Shown: in pieces, positions 5,639 to 12,746 of the stretch
Position numbering within the stretch: position 1 is the stretch's first letter
Layout of the letters: the number at the start of each line of letters is the position of its first letter
DNA from: an uncultured Clostridia bacterium
Lineage (GTDB): Bacteria; Bacillota; Clostridia; TANB77; CAG-508
Reading direction: 5' to 3'
Assembly: GCA_934129785.1 (NCBI GenBank)
Contig: CAKOWW010000027.1
Coordinates: forward strand, 1 to 12,746
Length of the DNA stretch: 12,746 bases
Notes under the pieces: generated by a model
Seen by the model: the letters and a program-made list of their open reading frames with translations, nothing else
The model's database searches: none
Told to the model about the DNA's origin: nothing
Translations under genes and position numbers: made by a program

Positions 5639-7840
5639 AACAGCAAAAAAATTAAATAGGACCTTCGATTACGAAGTGCCAGAAGAGTTACAAGACCTTA
5701 TTACAATTGGAAGTAAGGTCTTAGTTCCGTTTGGTAAAAATGGAGCTTTAGAGCAAGCATTTGTAATAAAGCTAAAAGAAAGCACAGAATATGAAGTAAA
5801 AAAAATTGCAAAAATAGAAGACAACATAACAGAAAAACAAATAGAATTGGCAAGATGGATGGCTTCTAGATATTTTTGTAATGTATCAGATTGCATAAAA
5901 TTAATGTTAACACCAGGAACTAGAACAAAAGAGAAAAAGGTTCAAGATAAAAAAATAAATGTAGTATATTTAAAAAAAGAAAAGTACGAAATTGAACAAG
6001 AAATAGAAAAAGGAACAATAAAATCAGAAAAACAAAAAAGAACATTAAAATTTATATTAGAAAATGAAGGACTTACAGTACCAGAATTAGAACCTTTGGC
6101 AGATACTACAAGAGCAATAATAAATACACTAGTAAAAAATGGATATTTAGAAATATCGGAAAAAAAGATAGAAAGAAATCCATTACAAAACAAACAAATA
6201 GAAAAAACACAAAATCTAGTATTTACAGAAGAACAACAAATTGCATATGAAAAAGTAAAAGATAAAATTGAAAATAATGAATATAAAAGTTTTTTACTTT
6301 ATGGGGTAACAGGATCACGGAAAAACAGAAGTATATTTGCAACTTATAGAAAAAGTAATAAAAAGTGAAAAAACAGCAATTGTTTTAGTTCCAGAAATAT
6401 CATTAACACCACAGATGTTAGACAGATTTATATCTAGATTTGGAAAAGAACAAATAGCAGTTTTACATAGTAAACTATCATTAGGAGAAAAACATGATGA
6501 GTGGAACAAAATAAGAGAAGGAAAAGCCAAAATAGTAATTGGAGCTAGGTCTGCAATATTTGCGCCAGTTAGGAATTTAGGGATAATAATAATAGATGAA
6601 GAACATGACAGTTCATATAAATCAGAATCAACACCTAAATATGATGCAAAACAAGTGGCAAAATATATAGCTAAACAAAGCAAATGCCCATTAGTATTAG
6701 GAAGTGCAACACCAGACCTAACAACATATTTTAAAGCAACAAGTTTAGGAAAAATAGAGTTACTTACATTAACAAAAAGAGCAAATAATTCAAGTCTTCC
6801 ACAAGTTACAGTAATAGATTTGAAAGAAGAATTAGCAAATGGAAACAGATCAATGTTAAGCCGAGAATTATACCAGAAAATTGAAGAAAATTTAACTGCA
6901 AAATTGCAAACAATACTTTTTCTAAACAGAAGAGGATATTCAACATTTATAATGTGCAGAAATTGTGGTTATACAGTAAAATGTAAAAACTGCGATATAA
7001 GCCTTACATACCATAGTTATGAAAGAAAACTGAAATGTCATTATTGCGGTTATGAAGAAAATTTAGTAACTAAATGCCCAGAATGTGGAAGTGATAAAAT
7101 AAGATATTTTGGAACAGGAACTCAAAGATTAGAACAAGAAATAAGAAAACAATTTCCACAAGCTACAACAATAAGAATGGATGTAGATACTGTAACAAAG
7201 AAAAATTCACATGAACAAATATTATCAAAATTTAAAAACGAAAATATAGATATCTTAATTGGCACACAAATGGTAGTAAAAGGACATCATTTCCCAAATG
7301 TAACATTAGTTGGAGTGGTAGCAGCAGATAGTTCATTGAATATTGATGACTACAGAGCAAATGAAAGAACATTTCAAATATTAACTCAAGTAGCGCGGAA
7401 GAGCTGGGAGAGAAAGACTGCCAGGAAAAGTTATAGTACAAACATATAACCCGGACAATTTTGCAATACAATGTGCAAGCAAGCAAAATTATGAAGAATT
7501 TTATGAAACAGAAATAGCATTAAGAGAACAGTTGAAATATCCGCCATTTTGCGATATAATAGTAATTGGATTTAACGGAATAAATGAAAAAGAAATACAA
7601 GAAATATCTTTAAAAATGTATAAAGAATTACAAGTAAAACTAGAAGAATTCAAAATATTTAAGCCAATGCCAGCACCAATAGACAAAATACAAAACAGAT
7701 ATAGATATAGAATAATAATAAAAGGAAATATGACAGAAAAGGCAAATAAAGAATTGAATTCTATATTAAAACAAGCATATAATGAAAACTTAAAAACAAC
7801 AAGAATATCAATAGACATAAATCCAAATAATATGTCATAA
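5613..7840 (+). CDS. priA: Primosomal replication-restart helicase PriA, interrupted by two +1 frame changes
   Basis: Three consecutive frames, joined by skipping C6318 and C7396, give a 741-residue PriA of normal length. PriA is a 3'-5' DNA helicase that reloads the replisome at stalled forks. The N-terminal DNA-binding domain begins IAEIIINRTAKKLNRTFDYEVP. Walker A is GVTGS-GKTEVY (231-241), with the first junction between Ser235 and Gly236. DEEH is at 328-331 and GSATP at 363-367. Four zinc-binding cysteine pairs lie at Cys448/451, 457/460, 475/478 and 488/491. Motif VI is QVA-GRAGR, with the second junction between Ala594 and Gly595. The C-terminal domain is complete to the TAA at 7840. 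Unshifted translation would stop at 6366-6368. The gene overlaps gmk by 26 bases. Intact motifs in all three segments argue against a decayed gene. Confidence 0.93.
6315..6321 (+). other. Putative +1 recoding site in the PriA Walker A loop (UCA-CGG-A)
   Basis: Zero-frame codons are TCA (6315-6317) and CGG (6318-6320). The frame that restores PriA reads GGA at 6319-6321. The result is GVTGSGKTEVY, the textbook PriA P-loop. Without the shift the protein ends at 6366-6368 before any ATPase motif is complete. Confidence 0.65.
7393..7399 (+). other. Putative +1 recoding site in PriA helicase motif VI (GCG-CGG-A)
   Basis: Codons in the second PriA segment are GCG (7393-7395) and CGG (7396-7398). 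The frame that restores PriA reads GGA at 7397-7399, giving QVAGRAGR, the conserved helicase motif VI. Without the shift the protein ends at TAA 7447-7449. Confidence 0.65.
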
Positions 7841-7858
7841 AAGGAAGGAGCAATTAAA

Positions 7859-8344
7859 ATGGCAATAAGAAATCTAAGATACCAAGGTGATGAAATTCTA
7901 AAAAAGAAATCAAGAGAAATAGAAAATATAGATGACAAGCTACAAATTTTAATAGATGATATGATAGACACAATGCACAAATATAATGGTGTAGGACTTG
8001 CAGCTGTACAAGTTGGAGTGCTAAAAAGACTTGTAGTAATAGATTTATATGATGACAATGGACCAATAGTAATGATAAACCCAGAAATAATAAAAACAAA
8101 GGGAGAACAAGAAGTTGATGAAGGATGCTTAAGTTTCCCAAATGAATTTGCAAAAGTTGTAAGACCAGCAGAAGTGGTTGCAGAATATACAGCAATAGAT
8201 GGAAAAAGAATGAGAGTAAAAGCAAAAGAACTATTAGCTCAAGCTATAGCACATGAAGTTGACCATTTGAATGGAGAAGTATTTATAGATAAAATAATAC
8301 CTGGAACACTAGAATATGTAGAACCTGACAAATCAGAGAAATAA
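7859..8344 (+). CDS. def: Peptide deformylase
   Basis: This 161-residue metalloenzyme removes the formyl group from the N-terminal methionine of new proteins at the ribosome. All three signature motifs are present: GVGLAAVQ at 44-51, EGCLS at 88-92 with metal ligand Cys90, and HEVDH at 132-136 with metal ligands His132 and His136 and catalytic Glu133. AAGGAGG-like GGAAGGAG lies 8 bases before the ATG. It follows priA by 18 bases and precedes fmt, its functional counterpart, in the usual order for Firmicutes. Confidence 0.97.
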   Translation: MAIRNLRYQGDEILKKKSREIENIDDKLQILIDDMIDTMHKYNGVGLAAVQVGVLKRLVVIDLYDDNGPIVMINPEIIKTKGEQEVDEGCLSFPNEFAKVVRPAEVVAEYTAIDGKRMRVKAKELLAQAIAHEVDHLNGEVFIDKIIPGTLEYVEPDKSEK

Positions 8345-8408
8345 ACATATAATAAAAATCTGGCAAATAAAAAAATAAACATAAAGTAAAAAGGAGATAA
8401 AATCAATT

Positions 8409-9362
8409 ATGAAAGTAATTTTTATGGGAACACCAGACTTTGCTAGTGAAAGTCTAAAAAATCTGTATGAGGCAGGACATGAAATATTAGCAGTTGTAAC
8501 AAATCCAGATAGACCAAAAGGTAGGGGAATGAAAGTAATAGCTTCACCTGTAAAACAATATGCAATAGAAAAAAATCTAAAAATATATCAACCTGAGAAA
8601 GTAAGAAAAAATCAGGAATTTATAGATGAGATAAAAAGTTTAAATCCAGATGTAATATGTGTTGTAGCATATGGAAAAATACTTCCAAAAGAAATTTTAG
8701 AAATTCCACATTTAGGGTGTATAAATGTACATGCGTCACTATTACCTAAATATAGAGGTTCTGCTCCAATACAATGGGCGGTTTTAAATGGTGAAAAAGA
8801 AACAGGCGTAACAACAATGTATATGGACATTGGAATGGACACAGGTGATATGATTTTAAAAGAAAAAGTACAAATAGGAGAAGATGAAACAACAGGAGAA
8901 TTATGGGATAGATTATCAAAAATAGGTGGAAAATTATTAGTTGAAACTTTAAAACAAATTGAAGAAGGCACAGCACCAAGAGAAAAGCAAAGTGAAGATT
9001 TTACAATGGCACCAATGTTAGATAAAAAAATGGCAAAAATAGATTGGGAAAATCAAACTGCTAGCCAAATAAAAAATCTTGTAAGAGGTTTAAATCCTAT
9101 AATGGGAGCTTATACTTTTTTTAAAGATAAAAAAATAAAATTCTGGAAGGTTGATGTTGCAAAAAATATTGGTTTAACAGAAGATATGGAAAAATTAGCA
9201 AATGGAGTTGTAGTACTTTCGGATTCAAAAGATGGATTGTATATAAAAACTAAAAATGGGATTCTAAAAGTTTTAGAAATACAAGGAGAAAATGCAAGAA
9301 GAATGCCGATTACTGATTTCTTAAGAGGAAATACAATTAAAGAATTTGAAGCGTTTTGTTAA
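8409..9362 (+). CDS. fmt: Methionyl-tRNA formyltransferase
   Basis: This 317-residue enzyme formylates initiator Met-tRNA with 10-formyltetrahydrofolate. The N-terminal formyltransferase fold begins MKVIFMGTPDFA. The catalytic trio is Asn106, His108 and Asp144, in INVHASLLPKYRGSAPIQWA (105-124) and DIGMDTGD (140-147). The C-terminal tRNA-binding domain (about 205-317) has the family's IKNLVRGLNP. AAGGAGA lies 11 bases before the ATG. The 64-base gap after def contains only AT-rich sequence without a clear promoter. rsmB, which often follows fmt in Firmicutes, is absent; a new transcription unit begins instead. Confidence 0.97.
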   Translation: MKVIFMGTPDFASESLKNLYEAGHEILAVVTNPDRPKGRGMKVIASPVKQYAIEKNLKIYQPEKVRKNQEFIDEIKSLNPDVICVVAYGKILPKEILEIPHLGCINVHASLLPKYRGSAPIQWAVLNGEKETGVTTMYMDIGMDTGDMILKEKVQIGEDETTGELWDRLSKIGGKLLVETLKQIEEGTAPREKQSEDFTMAPMLDKKMAKIDWENQTASQIKNLVRGLNPIMGAYTFFKDKKIKFWKVDVAKNIGLTEDMEKLANGVVVLSDSKDGLYIKTKNGILKVLEIQGENARRMPITDFLRGNTIKEFEAFC

Positions 9363-9372
9363 GGACTATGTG

Positions 9373-9402
9373 TTGACACTGTTGACATATATGTGTTATA
9401 AT
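9373..9402 (+). promoter_or_regulatory. Promoter of the SCIFF peptide gene with tandem GTTGACA
   Basis: TTGACA at 9373-9378 and TATAAT at 9397-9402 are 18 bases apart, and TGT just before the -10 makes it an extended -10 element. A second GTTGACA (9381-9387) repeats the -35 sequence 9 bases downstream, too close to the -10 to serve as a -35. Start of transcription would be near 9409, 30 bases before the SCIFF start codon. It begins only 11 bases after the fmt stop and looks strong. Confidence 0.82.
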
Positions 9403-9438
9403 TGAAAAAGCGAAAGAACAAAAATAGGAGGAATAAAA

Positions 9439-9585
9439 ATGAAAAGAATAGTAACAATAAAAACACGCAATTTAGAAGAAAGTCAAAATAATGGTGGATG
9501 CGGAGAATGCCAAACATCATGCCAATCAGCTTGTAAAACATCATGTGGTGTTGCAAACCAAAAATGTGAAAAAGTTAATAATTAA
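9439..9585 (+). CDS. scfA: SCIFF ranthipeptide precursor (six cysteines in forty-five)
   Basis: This 48-residue peptide is clearly the SCIFF precursor found across Clostridia. It has six cysteines at 21, 24, 28, 32, 36 and 43, in GGCGECQTSCQSACKTSC. The N-terminal leader begins MKRIVTIKTRNLEESQ. The radical SAM maturase next door is expected to install thioether bonds from cysteine to a neighbouring residue. In the studied homologue CteA the bond joins Cys32 to Thr37; here residue 37 is Gly, in KTSCGVANQ. AGGAGG 7 bases upstream is a very strong ribosome binding site. The peptide's function is not firmly known; quorum-type signalling has been proposed for some clostridia. Confidence 0.95.
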   Translation: MKRIVTIKTRNLEESQNNGGCGECQTSCQSACKTSCGVANQKCEKVNN

Positions 9586-9603
9586 TTAAAATAAAAACAA
9601 AAG

Positions 9604-9640
9604 AATTGCCGAAACCAGCTAATAGTTGGACGGCAATTTG
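9604..9640 (+). terminator. Attenuator-like hairpin between SCIFF and its maturase
   Basis: AATTGCCG (9604-9611) pairs with CGGCAATT (9631-9638). An inner stem CCAGCT/AGTTGG (9615-9620 and 9624-9629) extends it. The following TTGTTTGTT is only moderately T-rich, so partial termination is more likely than a full stop. This would give abundant peptide mRNA and less enzyme mRNA. Confidence 0.6.
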
Positions 9641-9711
9641 TTTGTTACAGCCAATATCTATACCACAAAGAAAAAATTATGAAGATAAGTAAAAAAGAAG
9701 GAGAATATGAA

Positions 9712-11094
9712 ATGATACACCAATATAAATTAAATGGATTTAATATAGTACTAGATACATATAGTGGAGCAGTACACTGCGTAGATGATTTAAGTTATGA
9801 CATAATAGCATTATATGAAAATACTAATAAAGAAGAAATAATAGGAAAAATGCTTGAAAAATATAAAGACATAACAAAAAAAGATATAGAAGAGACAATA
9901 GAAGAAATAGAAAAAATAAAACAAGATGGAAAGTTATTCTCAAAAGACATATATGAAGGAAAAAATCTAGATTTAAAGAAAAGGGACTCTGTAGTAAAAG
10001 CACTATGTTTACATGTTGCTCACACATGTAACTTGAATTGCGAATACTGTTTTGCAGGACAAGGAAAATATCATGGAAAAGATGCAATAATGAGCTTTGA
10101 AGTTGGAAAACAAGCTTTAGACTTTTTAGTGAAAAATTCAGGGACAAGAAAGAATCTAGAAGTAGATTTCTTTGGTGGGGAGCCACTAGTTAATTTTGAT
10201 GTTGTAAAACAATTAGTAAAATATGCAAGAAGTATAGAAAAAGAAACAGGAAAACATTTTAGATTTACATTAACAACAAATGGAATGCTACTAGATGATG
10301 ATGTAATAGACTTTTTAAATAAAGAAATGAATAATGTTGTATTAAGTTTAGATGGAAGAAAAGAAATAAATGATGCTAAAAGAAAGAAAATAAATGGAGA
10401 AGGAAGTTATGACATAATAGTTCCAAAGTTCCAAAATTTTGTGAAAAAAAGAGGAAATAAAGAATATTACATGAGAGGTACATTTACTCGTAATAATTTA
10501 GACTTTACAAAAGATATATTCCATATGGCAGATTTGGGATTTAAGGAATTGTCAATGGAACCAGTAGTATCAAGTCCAGACACAGACTATGCATTAAAAG
10601 AAGAAGACTTAGACACAATATTTGAGCAATATGAAATATTAGCAAAAGAGATGATAAAAAGAAGAAAACAAGGAAATCCATTCACATTTTATCATTATAT
10701 GATTGACTTATCAGGTGGACCATGTATTTATAAAAGAATTACAGGTTGCGGTTCAGGAACAGAATATTTAGCAGTAACACCAACAGGAGATTTTTACCCA
10801 TGCCATCAATTTGTTGGAGATAAAAAATTTCTAATGGGAAATGTAAGAGATGGAGTTACAAATACAAAATTAAGAGATGAATTTAAATTATGTAACGCAT
10901 ATTCAAGAAAAGAATGTAAAGATTGCTGGGCAAAATTATATTGCAGTGGTGGTTGTAGTGCAAATGCATATCATGCAACAGGTTCAATAAATAATGTATA
11001 TGAATATGGTTGTAAATTATTTAAAAAGAGAATAGAATGTGCAATAATGGTAAAAATTGCAGAAGCAATGGAAGAAGCAGAAGAAGTGGAATAA
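9712..11094 (+). CDS. scfB: SCIFF radical SAM/SPASM maturase
   Basis: This 460-residue enzyme forms thioether crosslinks in the SCIFF peptide. The N-terminal region (1 to about 90) is the PqqD-like leader-recognition domain, starting MIHQYKLNGFNIVLD. The radical SAM cluster motif is Cys106, Cys110, Cys113 in HTCNLNCEYCF, followed by FFGGEPL (153-159), TLTTNG and LSLDG. The SPASM domain for auxiliary iron-sulfur clusters has Cys338, 346, 364, 394, 402, 405, 411, 415, 434 and 443. Start 9712 is chosen because AAGGAG lies 8 bases upstream and the family begins exactly MIHQYKLNG; an ATG at 9679 would add 11 residues without a ribosome binding site. It is separated from the peptide gene by the attenuator-like hairpin. 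Confidence 0.96.
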   Translation: MIHQYKLNGFNIVLDTYSGAVHCVDDLSYDIIALYENTNKEEIIGKMLEKYKDITKKDIEETIEEIEKIKQDGKLFSKDIYEGKNLDLKKRDSVVKALCLHVAHTCNLNCEYCFAGQGKYHGKDAIMSFEVGKQALDFLVKNSGTRKNLEVDFFGGEPLVNFDVVKQLVKYARSIEKETGKHFRFTLTTNGMLLDDDVIDFLNKEMNNVVLSLDGRKEINDAKRKKINGEGSYDIIVPKFQNFVKKRGNKEYYMRGTFTRNNLDFTKDIFHMADLGFKELSMEPVVSSPDTDYALKEEDLDTIFEQYEILAKEMIKRRKQGNPFTFYHYMIDLSGGPCIYKRITGCGSGTEYLAVTPTGDFYPCHQFVGDKKFLMGNVRDGVTNTKLRDEFKLCNAYSRKECKDCWAKLYCSGGCSANAYHATGSINNVYEYGCKLFKKRIECAIMVKIAEAMEEAEEVE

Positions 11095-11096
11095 AA

Positions 11097-12494
11097 ATGG
11101 GAAATTTATATCAAAAATTAGAAAAATATAGTAAAAAAGATATTGTGCCATTACATATGCCCGGACATAAAAGAAATACTAAAATGTTGGGAACACAATT
11201 ACCATATAATATAGATATAACAGAAATAGATGGGTTTGACGACTTACATCATGCAGATGGAATAATAAAAAATATACAGGAAAAAGCTCAAAAAATATAT
11301 AATACTAAAAAAAGTTTTTTATTAATTAATGGTACAACATGTGGAATTTTAGCTGGAATAAGAAGTTTCGTTAAGAGAAATGACAAGATACTAGTAGCAA
11401 GAAATTGCCATAAATCAGTTTATCATGCAATAGAACTTAATGAATTAAAACCAATATATGTTATGCCAAAAACAAATGAAGATGGTATAAATCTGGGAAT
11501 TACACCAAAAGAAGTAAAAAACAAAATAAAAGAAAATCCAGATGTAAAATTAGTAGTATTAACAAGCCCAACATATGAAGGAATAATAAGCAATATAAAA
11601 GAAATTGTGAAAATATGTCATGAAAACAAAATTCCAGTGTTAGTAGATGAAGCACATGGCGCACATTTAAAATTTATGAATAAAACTAAAGAACTTTCAG
11701 CAGTAGATGCTGGTGCAGACATTGTGGTTCAAAGTGTTCACAAAACTTTACCAGCACTTACTCAAACATCTTTGTTACACATAAATGGAAATATGGTAAA
11801 TGAAAAAAAATTAAAACATGAACTATCAATATTTGAAACAAGTAGTCCATCATATATATTAATGGCGTCAATAGAAAAGTGCTTAGACTTTTTACAACAA
11901 AATGATAATATGTTTGAGAAATATGAAGAAAATTTGGAATATTTTTATAGCAAAACAAAAGAAATAAAAAAGCTAGAAATTTTAAAAAACAAATTAACAG
12001 ATCAATATTTTGATGATGGAAAAATTGTTATAATAACAACTAAAACAAATATAACAGGAAAAGAATTATCTGAAATCTTAAGAAAAAAATATAAAATTGA
12101 ATTGGAAATGTCATCTGTAAATTATGCAATTGCTATGACATCTGTATGTGATAGTAAAGAAAATGTAGAAAGATTAATAAACGCATTAATAGATATTGAT
12201 GCAAAATTAGAAATACAAAAAATGCCTAAATATGAATTTGAAAATATATTACCTATAATTTCAAAATCTATATATGAAGCTGAAAAAGAAGATAAGTTTG
12301 TAAAAATTGATTACAGAAAAGTAGAAGGTAGAATATCTAAGGAGTATATGTGGGTATATCCACCAGGAATACCAATTATTACACCTGGTGAAATTATTTC
12401 TAAGGATATAATTAATTTGTTGGAACAAATTAGTGAAGCGGGATTAGAAATAAGAACAGATAATGGTACATTTCCAGAAGTTTTAGTATATTAG
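11097..12494 (+). CDS. Orn/Lys/Arg decarboxylase-family PLP enzyme
   Basis: This 465-residue protein belongs to the fold-type I decarboxylases of the SpeA/YaaO group. PLHMPGHKR (18-26) is the N-terminal family signature. DEAHGAH (184-190) carries the cofactor-binding Asp184 and His187. Lys216 in SVHKTLPALTQ is the PLP-binding lysine. YPPGIPIITPGE (421-432) marks the C-terminal domain. It likely decarboxylates arginine, lysine or ornithine, feeding polyamine synthesis or acid resistance; the substrate cannot be read from sequence. The start lies 2 bases after the maturase stop, with only a weak ribosome binding site (AAGTGGA), so it probably depends on translational coupling. An upstream in-frame ATG at 11037 lies inside the maturase gene and gives non-family sequence. 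Confidence 0.92.
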   Translation: MGNLYQKLEKYSKKDIVPLHMPGHKRNTKMLGTQLPYNIDITEIDGFDDLHHADGIIKNIQEKAQKIYNTKKSFLLINGTTCGILAGIRSFVKRNDKILVARNCHKSVYHAIELNELKPIYVMPKTNEDGINLGITPKEVKNKIKENPDVKLVVLTSPTYEGIISNIKEIVKICHENKIPVLVDEAHGAHLKFMNKTKELSAVDAGADIVVQSVHKTLPALTQTSLLHINGNMVNEKKLKHELSIFETSSPSYILMASIEKCLDFLQQNDNMFEKYEENLEYFYSKTKEIKKLEILKNKLTDQYFDDGKIVIITTKTNITGKELSEILRKKYKIELEMSSVNYAIAMTSVCDSKENVERLINALIDIDAKLEIQKMPKYEFENILPIISKSIYEAEKEDKFVKIDYRKVEGRISKEYMWVYPPGIPIITPGEIISKDIINLLEQISEAGLEIRTDNGTFPEVLVY

Positions 12495-12587
12495 TATTTT
12501 TTAATCGGGCTATTCTAAAAAATAATTTTAATTTGTGATTTGTTTATTTTTGTTTGGCAAGAAGTATAAAGTAATTAAATTAATCAA

Positions 12588-12625
12588 GGCAGTATCAATT
12601 TTTATTTTGATGCTGTTATTTTTAT
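12588..12625 (+). terminator. Probable Rho-independent terminator after the decarboxylase gene
   Basis: CAGTATCAA (12590-12598) pairs with TTGATGCTG (12607-12615) with one G-U pair, extendable by two more G-U pairs. TTATTTTTAT follows. It lies about 95 bases after the stop codon. The stretch between holds an all-AT inverted repeat (TATTTTTTA at 12495-12503 with TAAAAAATA at 12516-12524) and no gene. Confidence 0.6.
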
Positions 12626-12711
12626 GCCCAATAATTTTAAAAATGCGAAAATTTTTATGTAAAATTTTGTAGTTAGTATAAACTTTTAGTAGGGAAATTT
12701 TAAGAAAAAAA

Positions 12712-12740
12712 TTGAATAAGAGATACCAATTTGATAGAAT
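12712..12740 (+). promoter_or_regulatory. Possible promoter for a gene beyond the window
   Basis: TTGAAT (12712-12717) and TAGAAT (12735-12740) are 17 bases apart, each one or two bases from consensus. In such AT-rich DNA a chance match is quite possible. No coding sequence is visible before the window ends. Confidence 0.35.
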
Positions 12741-12746
12741 GTTTTT

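Noticed and set aside
6160..6170. TATCGGAAA in priA as a fourth recoding site
   Set aside because: It reads in frame as ATA-TCG-GAA; CGG spans two codons and the frame continues without a break.
3656..7840. Calling yicC and priA pseudogenes
   Set aside because: Apart from three single-base shifts of the same form, both genes keep every family motif, normal length and no stop codons in the restored frame. Decay would give mixed indels and substitutions.
9679..9711. ATG at 9679 as the maturase start
   Set aside because: There is no ribosome binding site, and the family begins MIHQYKLNG at 9712, which has a good one.
11037..11096. ATG at 11037 as the decarboxylase start
   Set aside because: The added 20 residues are the maturase gene read out of frame, and the family begins close to the ATG at 11097.

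Overview
The window is about 12.7 kb of very AT-rich, densely packed DNA in which all confident genes lie on the plus strand. AGA for arginine and A-ending codons dominate. The gene content (YicC, RemA, omega, Gmk, PriA, Def and Fmt in one run, the class-typical SCIFF peptide with its radical SAM maturase, rubrerythrin) points to an anaerobic, low-GC member of the Clostridia, probably an uncultured lineage; no species can be named from the sequence.

Layout: (1) Positions 1-790 hold an IS200-type insertion sequence with one HUH/Y1 transposase, hairpin-rich ends and an inverted repeat that can mask the transposase ribosome binding site. (2) Positions 840-2310 hold tcdA and a rubrerythrin gene, each with a good sigma-A type promoter, closed by a strong terminator. 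(3) Positions 2354-9362 are one tightly spaced run: rsmE, a small membrane protein, yicC, remA, rpoZ, gmk, priA, def, fmt. It serves rRNA methylation, RNA turnover, matrix/osmotic regulation, RNA polymerase assembly, GMP phosphorylation, replication restart and initiator-tRNA/N-terminal formyl processing. (4) Positions 9373-11094 hold a promoter, the 48-residue SCIFF ranthipeptide precursor, an attenuator-like hairpin and its radical SAM/SPASM maturase. (5) Positions 11097-12494 hold an Orn/Lys/Arg decarboxylase-family PLP enzyme, followed by a terminator-like hairpin and a possible promoter for a gene beyond the window.

The most unusual observation is that two housekeeping genes are broken by three +1 frame changes with the same local signature. 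yicC has one; priA has two, exactly in the Walker A loop and in helicase motif VI. At each site the expected reading is Ser-Gly or Ala-Gly, but an extra C sits before the Gly codon GGA, so the zero frame meets the triplet CGG: UCU-CGG-A, UCA-CGG-A and GCG-CGG-A. Skipping that C restores full-length YicC (291 aa) and PriA (741 aa) with intact motifs. By hand count, CGG is used as an in-frame sense codon nowhere else in the window, although CGA, CGU and CGC are used. This suggests that CGG is unassigned or starved in this organism and that CGGA is decoded as glycine with a +1 shift, either programmed frameshifting or quadruplet decoding. Sequencing error is the main alternative and can be tested directly.
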